DNA of 64,000 bases from Marinospirillum insulare DSM 21763 (lineage in GTDB: Bacteria; Pseudomonadota; Gammaproteobacteria; Pseudomonadales; Halomonadaceae), in NCBI RefSeq assembly GCF_000686905.1, contig NZ_JMLW01000001.1, positions 186,001 through 250,000 on the forward strand, given 5' to 3'. The translations under genes and the position numbers were made by a program. A model generated the notes under the pieces. It worked only from the letters and a program-made list of their open reading frames with translations. It did no database searches and was not told the DNA's origin. Each line of letters opens with the position of its first letter. The first letter of the stretch is position 1. Positions 7,396 to 16,774 of this stretch are shown here, in pieces.

Positions 7396-8132
7396 ATGAA
7401 TTTTCTTTAAAAGACTTAACGCGAGTTGTGCAAGCTTTGTTATTAGCAGCTAAAGAGCCTTTGTCTTTAGAGCGAATGGCAAGTGTATTTGAAGAATATC
7501 AGCGTCCCCAGCCTGCAAAACTAGCCGAAGCCTTGGCAGTTTTGCAGCAAGAAGCAGAAAATAGCAGCCAAGAATTGATCGAAGTGGCTGGTGGTTTTCG
7601 TTACCAAATAAAAGCAGATTATGCACCTTGGGTTAGTCGCTTATGGGAAGAGAAACCACCTCGCTATTCTCGCGCTTTATTAGAAACCTTGTCTTTAATT
7701 GCATATCGGCAACCCGTCACGCGAGGCGAGATTGAAGACGTGCGTGGAGTCAGTGTAAGCTCACAAATCATTCGTACTTTGGAAGATAGAGAGTGGGTAA
7801 GGGTTGTAGGTCATAGAGAAGTACCAGGCCGACCAGCGCTCTACGCTACAACTCGTCAGTTTTTAGATTACTTCAACCTTAAAAGCTTGAATGATCTGCC
7901 TGAACTAGATGCATTAAGAGAATTGGCAGCCAGTGAAGAAAAAGAATGGCAAGATGATTTAGACCAAGCACCCACTTCACCCTTATTGGATTTAACCGAA
8001 GATGAAGGTGAAGACTTAGATACACAAGATGACCCAGAAACTATGGGTGATTTGCTAGACGAAGATTTACCCGAGGTTAAAGAATTAACCTTTGCAGACT
8101 TAACTCAACGTTTTGAACCCGATGGAGAATAA
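7392..8132 (+). CDS. scpB: Segregation and condensation protein B
   Basis: This 246-aa ScpB has two winged-helix domains (about residues 8-85 and 90-160) and a long acidic tail (LTEDEGEDLDTQDDPE). The signature YRQPVTRGEIEDVRGVSVSS and the GRPALYATT strand are clear. ScpB homodimers stabilise the kleisin ScpA on SMC. It starts inside the scpA stop (ATGA). Its own stop codon sits in the 3-nt loop of a 6-bp hairpin (8124-8138). Confidence 0.95.
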   Translation: MNEFSLKDLTRVVQALLLAAKEPLSLERMASVFEEYQRPQPAKLAEALAVLQQEAENSSQELIEVAGGFRYQIKADYAPWVSRLWEEKPPRYSRALLETLSLIAYRQPVTRGEIEDVRGVSVSSQIIRTLEDREWVRVVGHREVPGRPALYATTRQFLDYFNLKSLNDLPELDALRELAASEEKEWQDDLDQAPTSPLLDLTEDEGEDLDTQDDPETMGDLLDEDLPEVKELTFADLTQRFEPDGE

Positions 8133-8138
8133 TTCTCC
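8124..8138 (+). other. Small perfect hairpin with the scpB stop codon in its loop
   Basis: GGAGAA-TAA-TTCTCC is a 6-bp perfect inverted repeat whose loop is the scpB TAA. It has no T tract, so it is not a terminator. It lies 30 nt before rluB and may only be a weak mRNA structure. Confidence 0.5.
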
Positions 8139-8167
8139 GCCCATTCCCTTACCGTGTGTGAACACCT

Positions 8168-9058
8168 ATGAAAAATAAACAGTATTTTGATAAATCTAAG
8201 CAAGCCGCAGAAGTCACTTTAGAGAAAACAGAAAAGCTACAAAAAGTTTTAGCGCGTTCTGGTTTGGGTTCTCGTCGAGAGATGGAAACAGTGATAGATG
8301 CCGGTCTAGTCACCATTAATGGCCGTACTGCCCTACTGGGCGATCGTATTACTGGGCAGGAGCGAATTACCGTTAAAGGTCGGCCAGTGACTTTAAAGGC
8401 AGAAGATGACTTACCCCGCAGGGTTATCATGTATAACAAGCCAGAAGGCGAGCTAGTGACGCGTAAAGACCCAGAAGGTCGACGTACCGTCTTCGATCAT
8501 CTGCCACGCTTGCGTGGTGAGCGATGGATAGCTATAGGCCGTTTAGATATAAACACTGCTGGTTTACTCTTGTTTACTAACGATGGCGAACTAGCTAATC
8601 GCCTAATGCATCCTTCACATCAGGTAGAGCGTGAATATGCAGTGCGTGTTATGGGTGAAGTAACTGATGAGATGTTAGCGGCCATGCAAGAAGGTGTCAT
8701 GCTAGAAGATGGCTTAGGCCAGTTCTCTGCGATTGAGCTGGTGGGCGGTGAAGGGATTAACGTTTGGTACCATGTGGTTATTAATGAAGGTCGCAACCGT
8801 GAAGTTCGTCGCTTATGGGAATCTCAGGGAGTGACAGTCAGTCGCTTGAAGCGCGTTCGTTATGGCAATATTTATTTAGACAAGCGTACTAAAATGGGTG
8901 AATGGATAGAATTAACTCAAGCAGAAGTGGATGACCTTTCTTCTCTAGGTGGCTTAGCCAAAAAATCTGTTGAGGCTATACCAACAGGGCGTCCTGGGCA
9001 AAAAAATCGTGGTAATTTACGCAAGCCAGTGCACGCTATTGGACGTAGAAATAAATAA
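8168..9058 (+). CDS. rluB: 23S rRNA pseudouridine synthase B
   Basis: This RsuA-family synthase of 296 aa modifies U2605 in 23S rRNA when it is RluB. An S4 RNA-binding domain ([21 protein letters not shown], split here at about residues 23-85) is followed by the catalytic motif [19 protein letters not shown] around residue 125, whose Asp is the nucleophile, and by the conserved [15 protein letters not shown]. The basic C-terminal tail fits RluB. Placement directly after scpAB supports RluB over RluE/RluF/RsuA. The start is the ATG at 8168; no strong SD is visible. Confidence 0.9.
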   Translation: MKNKQYFDKSKQAAEVTLEKTEKLQKVLARSGLGSRREMETVIDAGLVTINGRTALLGDRITGQERITVKGRPVTLKAEDDLPRRVIMYNKPEGELVTRKDPEGRRTVFDHLPRLRGERWIAIGRLDINTAGLLLFTNDGELANRLMHPSHQVEREYAVRVMGEVTDEMLAAMQEGVMLEDGLGQFSAIELVGGEGINVWYHVVINEGRNREVRRLWESQGVTVSRLKRVRYGNIYLDKRTKMGEWIELTQAEVDDLSSLGGLAKKSVEAIPTGRPGQKNRGNLRKPVHAIGRRNK

Positions 9059-9084
9059 AAAACAGCTTTTTTCAATTTAGGGGG

Positions 9085-9122
9085 TTGCAAGAGACTCAAA
9101 AAAAGCTATTATATGCGCCGCG
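9085..9122 (+). promoter_or_regulatory. Stable-RNA promoter of the tRNA-Lys pair
   Basis: TTGCAA (9085-9090), a 16-nt spacer and TATTAT (9107-9112) form a good sigma70 promoter. The GC-rich discriminator GCGCCGCG (9115-9122) follows, the mark of stringently controlled stable RNA promoters. The first tRNA starts at 9128. Confidence 0.8.
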
Positions 9123-9127
9123 TTAAG

Positions 9128-9202
9128 GGGTCGTTAGCTCAGTGGTAGAGCAGTTGGCTTTTAACCAATTGGTCGAAGGTTCGAATCCCTCACGACCCAC
9201 CA
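9128..9202 (+). tRNA. tRNA-Lys (UUU), copy 1
   Basis: A 75-nt tRNA with encoded CCA. The acceptor stem GGGTCGT/ACGACCC is perfect. The anticodon loop CTTTTAA reads UUU (Lys). The T loop TTCGAAT is standard. The T stem GAAGG/CCCTC has one A-C mismatch in the middle, shared by copy 2. The D loop is one base shorter than in E. coli tRNA-Lys. Confidence 0.97.
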
Positions 9203-9240
9203 ACGCAAAACCTCAGTACAGGTAAAAGTACACAAAATTT

Positions 9241-9315
9241 GGGTCGTTAGCTCAGTGGTAGAGCAGTTGGCTTTTAACCAATTGGTCGAAGGTTCGAATC
9301 CCTCACGACCCACCA
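9241..9315 (+). tRNA. tRNA-Lys (UUU), copy 2
   Basis: Identical over all 75 nt to copy 1, from which it is separated by 38 nt. It has encoded CCA, anticodon UUU and the same A-C mismatch in the T stem. A strong terminator follows 5 nt later, so both copies come from one precursor. Confidence 0.97.
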
Positions 9316-9320
9316 AATTT

Positions 9321-9354
9321 AAAAAAAGGCTGCCTAGTTAGGGCAGCCTTTTTT
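9321..9354 (+). terminator. Terminator of the tRNA-Lys operon
   Basis: GGCTGCC (9328-9334) pairs with GGCAGCC (9342-9348), flanked by seven A and six T, so the stem can extend further. It is a strong intrinsic terminator. Confidence 0.95.
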
Positions 9355-9417
9355 GTATCTAGGTATAAATATTTCTTACTAGATATAAGCTTGAATTCGG
9401 TCATGACTTAGGCATTA

Positions 9418-9426
9418 TGCTATCAT
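9418..9426 (+). promoter_or_regulatory. Extended -10 upstream of nadA
   Basis: TGCTATCAT is an extended -10 without a good -35 and lies 43 nt before the nadA start. I see no NadR-like or riboswitch signature in this region. Confidence 0.5.
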
Positions 9427-9468
9427 CCAATATCAACCCATTATTAAGAACAACGATATTCGCCTACG

Positions 9469-10503
9469 ATGAACAGTGTTTATGATCAGTTACTGGTGCG
9501 TGAGCACCTTTCCCGCGCCACCCCTTCTGCAAATCTATCTGAATTAGAAGAGACCGCACTGCGCGAGCAGGTGAAGCAACTGCTTGTCGACCATAATGCT
9601 GTATTGATTGCGCATTATTATACCAGTCCAGTCATTCAGGCTTTAGCTGAAGAAACGGGTGGATTTATTGGTGACTCCCTCGAAATGGCTCGCTTTGGTG
9701 CTCGTCACCCGGCACAAACTTTGGTTGTCGCTGGTGTACGCTTTATGGGTGAAACAGCTAAAATTTTATCACCAGAAAAGCGTGTGCTGATGCCGACTCT
9801 AGAAGCAACCTGCTCACTAGATATCGGTTGTGACGCTGATGAGTTTAGTCAATTCTGTGACGAGCATCCTGAACACACAGTGGTGGTTTACGCTAACACC
9901 TCGGCAGCGGTTAAAGCGCGTGCCGACTGGGTAGTAACCTCTAGCATTGCCCTGCAGGTGGTTTCATCCTTGCACGAACAGGGTAAAAAAATTCTTTGGG
10001 CTCCAGATAAGCATCTAGGTGACTATATTTGTCGTGAAACAGGCGCAGAAATGCTGCTCTGGGACGGTGCTTGTATAGTGCATGAAGAGTTTAAAGCTAA
10101 AGGGATTTTAGACTTAAAAAAGGTTCACCCAACGGCAGCGGTTTTAGTTCACCCTGAATCACCTGCCAGCGTTGTTGATGTTGCTGATGTAACAGGCTCA
10201 ACTAGCCAGCTACTTAAAGCCGCTGGTGAGCTACCGAATGACACGCTTATAGTGGCAACCGATCGCGGCATTTTTTATAAAATGCAGCAAGAAAACCCTA
10301 ATAAAATTTTTCTTGAAGCTCCTACAGCTGGTCAGGGCGCAAGCTGTCGTAGTTGTGCGCATTGCCCCTGGATGGGAATGAACAGCTTAGAGCGTATGGC
10401 TAGCTCTTTGAAAGAGGGTAGCGATGAAATTCATATTGCTCCTGAGTTAATTCAAAATGCACTCATTCCTCTGCAAAAAATGCTTGATTTTCCTAAAGAC
10501 TAA
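9469..10503 (+). CDS. nadA: Quinolinate synthase A
   Basis: NadA condenses iminoaspartate with dihydroxyacetone phosphate to give quinolinate for NAD synthesis, using an oxygen-sensitive 4Fe-4S cluster. At 344 aa it matches the E. coli type. The three cluster cysteines are C115 ([10 protein letters not shown]), C202 ([10 protein letters not shown]) and C299 (CAHCPWM). The substrate motifs IAHYYTSP and [10 protein letters not shown] near the N-terminus are intact. It is monocistronic: own promoter element upstream and a bidirectional terminator 25 nt after the stop. Confidence 0.96.
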   Translation: MNSVYDQLLVREHLSRATPSANLSELEETALREQVKQLLVDHNAVLIAHYYTSPVIQALAEETGGFIGDSLEMARFGARHPAQTLVVAGVRFMGETAKILSPEKRVLMPTLEATCSLDIGCDADEFSQFCDEHPEHTVVVYANTSAAVKARADWVVTSSIALQVVSSLHEQGKKILWAPDKHLGDYICRETGAEMLLWDGACIVHEEFKAKGILDLKKVHPTAAVLVHPESPASVVDVADVTGSTSQLLKAAGELPNDTLIVATDRGIFYKMQQENPNKIFLEAPTAGQGASCRSCAHCPWMGMNSLERMASSLKEGSDEIHIAPELIQNALIPLQKMLDFPKD

Positions 10504-10527
10504 TTTAGCTAGTTAAAGCTAACAATC

Positions 10528-10559
10528 AAAAAAAGGGAGACTAAAAGCTCCCTTTTTTT
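10528..10559. terminator. Bidirectional terminator between nadA and the AI-2E permease gene
   Basis: AAAAAAAGGGAG pairs perfectly with CTCCCTTTTTTT over 12 bp with an 8-nt loop. It works on both strands and serves the two convergent genes. Confidence 0.93.
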
Positions 10560-10567
10560 GGTCATGA

Positions 10568-11665
10568 TTAATCAAATTTAGACAGTTGAGCAGGAGGCTT
10601 TTTTGCTGGGTAAAAAGCAGTAGGCCAAGCATTAAAAATTGCTTTTAACATAGTGGCTAAAGGAATGGCAAAAAACACTCCCCAAAAACCCCACAAACCA
10701 CCAAAGAAAAGCACAGCTAGAATAATCGAGACAGGGTGCAGGTTAACGGCTTCAGAAAATAGAAGCGGAACCAGCACATTGCCATCTAGCAGTTGAATGA
10801 CACCATATACACCTATAACCCACATAAAGTCGCTACTAAGACCAAACTGAAAAAAAGCAACCAGTGCAATGGGTAGGGTCGCAACAGTTGCACCGATATA
10901 AGGCACTAAAACCGATAAGCCAACTAAGAGGGCGAGTAGCTCTGCATAATTAAGCCCTAAGAGTATAAAGCTTACCCAGCTGACGCTGGCTACAATAATA
11001 ATTTCTAGTACTTTGCCTCGAATATAATTGGCTATCTGAGCATCTATCTCATGCCAAACTTTAGTCATTAAGGTTCTTTTCTTAGGCATTAAAGAAGTAA
11101 TAAAGCCAACAAGCTGCTGTCGATCTTTAAGCATAAAAAATACTAAAATAGGTACTAAAATAAGGTAGATTAGCCAAGCAATTAGGTTAGGGATATTAGA
11201 CAAAGAAAAAGAGACGAGGGTTTGTCCTAGCATGCGTATGTCGTTTACGACTTCATTTAAAATGCTGCTAGCTTGTTGTTGGGTAATAAGCTGTGGGTAG
11301 GCTTCGTAGAGATGATCTATCCACACTTGAGTGGCTCTTAGCATAACTGGCAGTTCTTTTAATAGGCTAAGTAGCTGGTTCCAAAGGAGTGGGAAAAGCC
11401 AGAAAATAAGGGTTAGTAAGATGCCTAAAAACACACTAAACGCAATTAAAACGGCGGGTAGCTGAGGAAGTCTTAAGCGCCTGAGTGACTTGACCAAGCC
11501 TTGTAGTAAATAGGCAAAAACAACGGCACTCAGAAAAGGTAGTAACATGGCACCAAAGAAAAACAGTGCGCTAAAAAAAATAACCAAGAGTAGAGCAAAG
11601 ATAACCGCTTCTTCATCAGAGAAGTAGCGGTGTAACCAGTTGACTGTTACATCACGAAAAGACAT
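10568..11665 (-). CDS. AI-2E family transporter / PerM-like permease
   Basis: This inner-membrane protein of the AI-2E exporter (TqsA/PerM/YdiK) family has about 365 aa. Hydrophobic segments are visible near residues 20-60 (two or three helices), 135-180, and a cluster in the last 150 residues. The conserved SVLVPYIGATVATLPIALVA and LLDGNVLVPLLFSEAVNLHP segments define the family. I chose the ATG at 11665 (MSFRDVT) because AAGGAG lies 6 nt upstream inside the end of the previous gene; the longer frame to 11716 would overlap that gene by about 50 nt. It forms an operon with the upstream TusA-like gene (1-nt gap). The substrate is unknown; the pairing recurs beside bepA in related bacteria. Confidence 0.85.
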   Translation of the reverse strand: MSFRDVTVNWLHRYFSDEEAVIFALLLVIFFSALFFFGAMLLPFLSAVVFAYLLQGLVKSLRRLRLPQLPAVLIAFSVFLGILLTLIFWLFPLLWNQLLSLLKELPVMLRATQVWIDHLYEAYPQLITQQQASSILNEVVNDIRMLGQTLVSFSLSNIPNLIAWLIYLILVPILVFFMLKDRQQLVGFITSLMPKKRTLMTKVWHEIDAQIANYIRGKVLEIIIVASVSWVSFILLGLNYAELLALLVGLSVLVPYIGATVATLPIALVAFFQFGLSSDFMWVIGVYGVIQLLDGNVLVPLLFSEAVNLHPVSIILAVLFFGGLWGFWGVFFAIPLATMLKAIFNAWPTAFYPAKKPPAQLSKFD

Positions 11666-11666
11666 T

Positions 11667-11942
11667 TTATTCTCCTTTTCGCAATAAGAAGTTGTAGGTG
11701 TTGCCTGATTGATCACGTAGCTCTAGTTGGTGTGAGCTTAGGTTGGCATAGCTTGCAAAATCATCCCAAGAACCAGGGTCAGTCGCTTGAATAAAGAGTA
11801 GCTGCCCCACTTTAAGTTTATTAAGGCACTGTTTTGCTTTAAGTAACGGTAAAGGACAGTTTAAATTACGTGCGTCTAGGTACTGGTCATAGCTGAGTGT
11901 TGGGTTATTATTATCTATAGCTGAAATGTTTTCTGAATTCAT
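11667..11942 (-). CDS. TusA/SirA-family sulfur-carrier-like protein
   Basis: This small cytoplasmic protein of 91 aa has the TusA fold. The CPxP motif is intact (LNCPLPLLKAKQCL, Cys near residue 30); this Cys carries the persulfide in TusA. An extended N-terminus of about 20 residues precedes the domain. The protein is probably a TusA paralogue rather than the thiouridine TusA, since it is paired with a permease instead of standing alone. Its last codons (RKGE-stop) carry the SD of the downstream permease, so the two are co-translated. It is divergent from bepA with a 65-nt gap. Confidence 0.82.
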   Translation of the reverse strand: MNSENISAIDNNNPTLSYDQYLDARNLNCPLPLLKAKQCLNKLKVGQLLFIQATDPGSWDDFASYANLSSHQLELRDQSGNTYNFLLRKGE

Positions 11943-12007
11943 AAGGCCCTGCCTTGTCTTAATAGGAAGTGCTTAGACACTCAAGTCACCACCAAAAAAA
12001 GCTAACA

Positions 12008-13456
12008 ATGTATCAAAATAAAATATTGATTTGCCTAGTGTTTGCTTTGTTTATTATTTTTCCGCTGCAAAGTATAACAGCTGATTCACCAGAATTGCCT
12101 AGTCTTGGTTTATCTAGCTCTTACGACATTAGCCTGAATCAAGAAAAACTCTTAGGGCAAGGCTGGCTGAGGCAGTTTCGTGCCCAGAGTAAACTCTATA
12201 ATGACCCTTTAACACAAAATTATGTAGAGGGTTTAGTTAGGCGTTTAGCAACTTGGAATCGAAACCTTGATATGAATGACTTCGATATCTTGTTAGTAGA
12301 TCAGCGCCAATTAAATGCTTTTGCAGTACCTGGGGGAGTTGTAGGTGTTAACACCGGTTTATTTACCTTTGCACCCTACGAGGATGAGTTTGTTTCTGTT
12401 TTAGCGCATGAATTAGCACACATTAGTCAGCGTCACTTTGCTCGCCGGGTGCAAGCATCTCAAGACATTCAATGGAAAACCATGGCGGGTTTATTGGCGG
12501 GTATTCTTGTAGCTAGCCAAGGCAATGCAGATGCTGGTATTGCTGCTATAGCAGGTACGCAAGCGGCGGCTATTCAAAGTCAGTTAGCTTGGAGTCGTAA
12601 TTATGAACAAGAAGCTGACCGCATAGGTATGGAAACCCTCGTTGCAGCAGGTTACGCATCAGAAGCTATGCCAGCAATGTTTGCGCAAATGCAGCGCTTA
12701 ACTAGCTTAAGTGGTAGACCACCAGAATTTTTATTAACTCACCCACTGACTGAGTCACGCATTGCGGATGCCCAATCAAGAGCTGACCAGCAAGCTAAGC
12801 AAGCCGTTAGGGTAAGGGGTAAAGATTATGAAATGCTTCGTGCTAGGGCTATTTTCCACCAATACTCTAATGCAGATGATGCTTTTAGCTTATTTTCTAG
12901 GCAGCAAGGCTCGGAAGCGTCTTTGCAATATGCCCATGCGTTAAAGGCTAAATCTAATCAAAATTTAAAAAAATACTTGGAGTTAATTACCGATTTAGCT
13001 AACCAAGATCCTGACTGGCTGTTAGTGCAGTTCCTGCAGGTTGAAGCTTTAACAGAGGTAGAAAGCTGGGATGAAGCTACTAGTAAACTGAATGATTTAT
13101 TGCTATTCGCACCAGGTTATTACCCCGCTCAACAGTTGCAGGTAGAAATTTTTAGTCGCCAGCAAGCCTGGGGTGAAGCAAGGCGAAGCTTACAAAAGTT
13201 GAGCCAAACTAGGCCTAATGATCCGGTGGTATGGTTTCAGCTAGCAGAAGCAGCAGGAAAGGTTGATAGACAAATTCAACTGCATCAGGCTAGAGCAGAA
13301 TACTTTCAATTAACTGGGCGTTTTCGACAAGCATTTGATCAGCTAGATTTAGCTTTGGAGCAGGCAAAACTGCAAAATCGACCTTGGGTGGTTCAGTCAG
13401 CTATACGAGAGCGGCGCAGGGATTTAGAAAACCTGCGCAGCTTAATGGAAATCTAG
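12008..13456 (+). CDS. bepA: Periplasmic M48 metalloprotease with TPR domain, BepA
   Basis: BepA (YfgC) is a periplasmic chaperone and protease that helps assemble or degrade LptD and BAM clients. A signal peptide is clear (LICLVFALFIIFPLQSITA, then DSPELP). The zinc protease motif HELAHISQRH and the downstream third ligand EQEADRIGME are intact. The C-terminal 200 residues are helical repeats of TPR type (WDEATSKLNDLL, WGEARRSLQKL). I chose the ATG at 12008 because the signal peptide begins there; the longer frame from a GTG at 11969 adds 13 residues that do not fit one. Length is then 482 aa, near E. coli's 487. Confidence 0.92.
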   Translation: MYQNKILICLVFALFIIFPLQSITADSPELPSLGLSSSYDISLNQEKLLGQGWLRQFRAQSKLYNDPLTQNYVEGLVRRLATWNRNLDMNDFDILLVDQRQLNAFAVPGGVVGVNTGLFTFAPYEDEFVSVLAHELAHISQRHFARRVQASQDIQWKTMAGLLAGILVASQGNADAGIAAIAGTQAAAIQSQLAWSRNYEQEADRIGMETLVAAGYASEAMPAMFAQMQRLTSLSGRPPEFLLTHPLTESRIADAQSRADQQAKQAVRVRGKDYEMLRARAIFHQYSNADDAFSLFSRQQGSEASLQYAHALKAKSNQNLKKYLELITDLANQDPDWLLVQFLQVEALTEVESWDEATSKLNDLLLFAPGYYPAQQLQVEIFSRQQAWGEARRSLQKLSQTRPNDPVVWFQLAEAAGKVDRQIQLHQARAEYFQLTGRFRQAFDQLDLALEQAKLQNRPWVVQSAIRERRRDLENLRSLMEI

Positions 13457-13478
13457 TGAGTGGTAAAAAAAAGCTAGG

Positions 13479-13946
13479 TTATGCCAAAGCTTGTGCTGCC
13501 TCTAGTACCTCTTGTACATGGCCGGGCACTTTAACTTTGCGCCATTCTTGAGCTAGCTTGCCTTCTTCATCTATTAAAAAGGTGCTGCGCTCAATACCTA
13601 AGTGTTCTTTACCAAACATTTTTTTTAGCTTTAAAACATCAAAGAGTTTACAAAGGGCTTCGTCTTTGTCGCTAATAAGCTCGAAAGGAAAGCTTTGTTT
13701 GGCTTTGAAGTTCTCATGGCTTCTAAGACCGTCACGTGAGATACCAAATACCAGTGTATTGGCGGCCTGAAAGTCTTTATATAGGTCGCGAAAATCACCA
13801 CCTTGGTTAGTGCAGCCTGGGGTGCTATCTTTAGGGTAAAAATAAAGAACTACTTTTTTACCTTTTAAGGCAGACAAGCTAACCTGTTGGTCGCTAGTTG
13901 CTTCGGCAGTAAAGTCGGGTAGGGTTTGGCCTAGGGTTAAACTCAT
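13479..13946 (-). CDS. bcp: Peroxiredoxin of the Bcp/PrxQ type
   Basis: This thioredoxin-dependent peroxidase of 155 aa reduces H2O2 and organic peroxides. The peroxidatic Cys is C45 in DSTPGCTNQGGDF. The usual second Cys five residues later (C50 in E. coli) is Gly here. The only other Cys is C99 (DEALCKLF), the place where an alternative class of PrxQ keeps its resolving Cys. The enzyme is therefore either that atypical two-Cys class or one-Cys. It is divergent from dapA, as in pseudomonads, but gcvR, which often lies between them, is absent. Confidence 0.93.
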   Translation of the reverse strand: MSLTLGQTLPDFTAEATSDQQVSLSALKGKKVVLYFYPKDSTPGCTNQGGDFRDLYKDFQAANTLVFGISRDGLRSHENFKAKQSFPFELISDKDEALCKLFDVLKLKKMFGKEHLGIERSTFLIDEEGKLAQEWRKVKVPGHVQEVLEAAQALA

Positions 13947-14094
13947 TTTTTAGCTCCAAAATCAGGTGAAATAACTGATGGGTTGGCGTTAGAGCTTTTT
14001 AATATAGCATAGACCCTAATTTCTGCTTGAGACTAACTGCTTGAGCAGTGACAATAGAGAACAAGTTTTATTTCTGAATTTTTGGAGAAATGGC

Positions 14095-14979
14095 ATGATT
14101 AAAGGCAGCCTAGTAGCTTTAGTAACGCCAATGACAGTGCAGGGTGAAGTTGACTGGCCTGCACTAGATCGTTTGGTTGACTTTCATTTAGAAAATGGCA
14201 CCGATGGTATAGTTGCCGCAGGCACTACAGGTGAGCCTTCTACTCTTAGCTTTGAGGAGCATTTTGAAGTTATACGTCGAGTGGTAGCGCGTGTTGAGGG
14301 TAAAATCCCTGTGGTTGCAGGTACTGGCTCTAACTCAACCAAAGAAGCGATTGCGCTAACCCGCTACGCAAACAAGGTCGGTGTAGACTACTGCTTAATC
14401 AGCACTCCTTATTACAACAAGCCAACTCAAGAAGGTTTGTATCTGCATTATAAAGCCATTGCAGAAGCCAGTGATTTACCTATCATTCTTTATAATGTGC
14501 CAGGTCGTACCGCTGTAGATATGCACAATGAAACTGTACTACGCTTAGCAGAGCTAGATAAAATTGTTGCGCTAAAAGATGCCACGGGTGATTTAGAACG
14601 CGGCAAGGTGCTGATTGATGCTGTAGCCGATACAGATTTTCAAATACTCTCTGGTGATGATGCTACTGCTTGTGAGCTTATTCTTATGGGGGGTAGCGGT
14701 AATATTTCTGTTACGGCTAATGTGGCTCCTAAGCAAATGCACGAAATGTGTGCAGCAGCTTTAGAGGGTGACACTAGTAAAGCACACCAAATAAACACGC
14801 GTTTAATGCCATTAAATACAGGTTTATTTGTAGAATCTAACCCTATTCCTGCCAAGTGGGCGCTTTACGATATGGGCTTAATTGATTTAGGCATACGCTT
14901 GCCACTAACGCCCTTATCAACTAAGTACCACACAACTATTCATGAAGCACTGCAGCTAGCTGGAGTTATACAAAAATGA
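14095..14979 (+). CDS. dapA: 4-hydroxy-tetrahydrodipicolinate synthase
   Basis: DapA condenses pyruvate with aspartate semialdehyde, the first step committed to lysine and diaminopimelate. The Schiff-base lysine is in ALKDATGDL, the catalytic Tyr in [10 protein letters not shown], and the [10 protein letters not shown] loop near residue 45 binds substrate. The start is the ATG at 14095 ([13 protein letters not shown]), 294 aa, with GGAGAA at 14083-14088; an in-frame TTG at 14041 would add 18 residues of no family match. It overlaps bamC by 4 nt. The last residues extend slightly beyond the E. coli end. Confidence 0.96.
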   Translation: MIKGSLVALVTPMTVQGEVDWPALDRLVDFHLENGTDGIVAAGTTGEPSTLSFEEHFEVIRRVVARVEGKIPVVAGTGSNSTKEAIALTRYANKVGVDYCLISTPYYNKPTQEGLYLHYKAIAEASDLPIILYNVPGRTAVDMHNETVLRLAELDKIVALKDATGDLERGKVLIDAVADTDFQILSGDDATACELILMGGSGNISVTANVAPKQMHEMCAAALEGDTSKAHQINTRLMPLNTGLFVESNPIPAKWALYDMGLIDLGIRLPLTPLSTKYHTTIHEALQLAGVIQK

Positions 14980-15962
14980 ATTTAGGTAAACTGTCGCTGC
15001 CCCTAGTGATGGTCGTTGGTTTAATTGCAGGGTGCAGCAGCAGTGAATACCGAGATCGCAATACTGATTACCATGAAGCTGAAGCGGTAAAGAATGATTT
15101 GCCCGCTAGTTATCCTGAGCAGGATGCGATGCCTATAAGTAAGGCTAATCGAAGTAGTGGAGCCGCCAAAGATAGCGTGCCAAGACCCGAGCCTTTAAGG
15201 GTAATGGAAGAAGGCGAGGGCTTGGTTATTGAGCGGGCTGACGATGAGGGTGCCTGGTTACTGGTAATGCGCAGTCCCAGTGAGGTTTGGACAAGTTTGC
15301 GTGCATTTGCAGAAACCAGAGATATACCCCTCGTTTCAGCTAGCCCACGTAGAGGAGAGTTAACCTTAGCCTCAGACCCAGAAAGTCGCCTGCCTGCACA
15401 AAACATTAACCTGCGTCAGGGTGTGCGTCGTGGTACTTCTGAGATACGCCTGCATTCCTATGAAGCAGGAAGAAACCTGCCTTGGAATGACTATGACCGT
15501 AGTCGGTTAAAGTCTATGGCTGAATTTCTAACCGCTAGCTTAAGTGAGTCGAGCACTAGCGTTTCTTTGCAGGCTCAGTCTTTGCAAGATAATCAATTAG
15601 TGCGTTTAATTGACCGTGATACACGGCAAGTACTGGTTTTGCAGTTGGAGTTTGATCGTGCTTGGGCAGAGCTGGTTAACTTATTAGATGAAGAATTTAC
15701 TGATGATTACCAAAAGCTAGAAGACTTAAACCGTAGTGAAGGTCGTTTGTATATCCGATATGTACCTAAAGATCAGCGTCCGGCTGGCTTCTTTGCTCGC
15801 TTATTTAGCCGTGGGCCTAAGGCAAGTGAGCACCACTACCAGTTGTTTTTATCTGAGTATCATCAAGAGTTAGATTTGATTTTAGAAAATAAGCCGGGCA
15901 AGGCTGCTCCTCAAGATATAGAGCTAGAGTTGCTAACTTGGCTGGAGCGACAGCTGCGTTGA
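14976..15962 (+). CDS. bamC: Outer membrane assembly lipoprotein BamC
   Basis: BamC (NlpB) is a lipoprotein of the beta-barrel assembly machine. A lipoprotein signal ends at LIAGC, with Cys about residue 20. An unstructured stretch containing [14 protein letters not shown] follows; this is the segment that binds BamD. Two helix-grip domains make up the rest (about 95-190 and 205-328). At 328 aa it is close to E. coli (344). It starts in the dapA stop codon (ATGA), the conserved dapA-bamC coupling. The gene ends within the next frame. Confidence 0.9.
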   Translation: MNLGKLSLPLVMVVGLIAGCSSSEYRDRNTDYHEAEAVKNDLPASYPEQDAMPISKANRSSGAAKDSVPRPEPLRVMEEGEGLVIERADDEGAWLLVMRSPSEVWTSLRAFAETRDIPLVSASPRRGELTLASDPESRLPAQNINLRQGVRRGTSEIRLHSYEAGRNLPWNDYDRSRLKSMAEFLTASLSESSTSVSLQAQSLQDNQLVRLIDRDTRQVLVLQLEFDRAWAELVNLLDEEFTDDYQKLEDLNRSEGRLYIRYVPKDQRPAGFFARLFSRGPKASEHHYQLFLSEYHQELDLILENKPGKAAPQDIELELLTWLERQLR

Positions 15963-16750
15963 TCAAAAGTTGTCATATTAGGTTTGCTTCACTAGGTAGT
16001 GGTAGTAAAGGTAATGCAACCCTAGTGAGCTATGGGCGTACGCACCTATTAATTGATTGTGGTTTTGCTATGAAAGAAACCACAAGGCGTTTAGGGCGCT
16101 TAGGCTTGGCACCAGAGCAATTAACGGCTGTACTAATTACGCACGAGCATGGTGACCATATTGGTGGAGCCGGCGCATTGGTTAGGCGTTATCAGTTACC
16201 ACTTTATACAACCAATGGTACTAAGCTTTCGGGTCGATTAAATGGTGAAGTTCCTGATTGGCGACCCATAAACCCTGAGCATTCTTTTGCCATTAATGAT
16301 TTAGAGGTTTGTCCAGTCACTGTGCCTCACGATGCACGAGAACCCGTACAGTTTGTAATAGGTGACGGTGCGAATCGTTTAGGTGTGCTAACAGACTTAG
16401 GTAGCATTACGCCCCACATAGTGCGCCATTTTAAAAACTGCCAAGCCCTAGTTTTAGAGGCTAATCATGATCCAGCTATGCTTGCAAAAGGGCCCTACCC
16501 AGCTTCATTGAAGCGTAGAGTAGGTGGTGATTTTGGGCATTTAAGCAACCAGCAGGCAGCAGACTTATTGGCACAAATAGAAACAGATAAGCTATCTCAT
16601 TTGGTAGCATCGCACCTAAGTGAGCAGAACAATGATCCCTACTTAGCTTGCTCTACTATAGCTAAGGCGGTAAATACAACACCAGACTGGATAACCCTAG
16701 CTAACCAAGAAGAAGGTTTTGGCTGGCGAGACATTCAACCCTATAACTAA
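15938..16750 (+). CDS. MBL-fold metallohydrolase
   Basis: This metallo-beta-lactamase-fold hydrolase of up to 270 aa resembles the YycJ/WalJ-type group found between bamC and purC in pseudomonads. The dizinc motif HEHGDHIGG is near residue 68, and further ligands are seen in VPHDARE, VLEANHD and SHLSEQN. It begins FASLGSGSKGNATLV, typical of the group. Substrate is not known. The start is doubtful: TTG at 15938 overlaps bamC by 25 nt, and a TTG at 15959 is an alternative. No ATG lies before the conserved core. It ends 24 nt before purC. Confidence 0.85.
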   Translation: MAGATAALIKSCHIRFASLGSGSKGNATLVSYGRTHLLIDCGFAMKETTRRLGRLGLAPEQLTAVLITHEHGDHIGGAGALVRRYQLPLYTTNGTKLSGRLNGEVPDWRPINPEHSFAINDLEVCPVTVPHDAREPVQFVIGDGANRLGVLTDLGSITPHIVRHFKNCQALVLEANHDPAMLAKGPYPASLKRRVGGDFGHLSNQQAADLLAQIETDKLSHLVASHLSEQNNDPYLACSTIAKAVNTTPDWITLANQEEGFGWRDIQPYN

Positions 16751-16774
16751 TGACCAATCTTTCCGGAGACTTTT

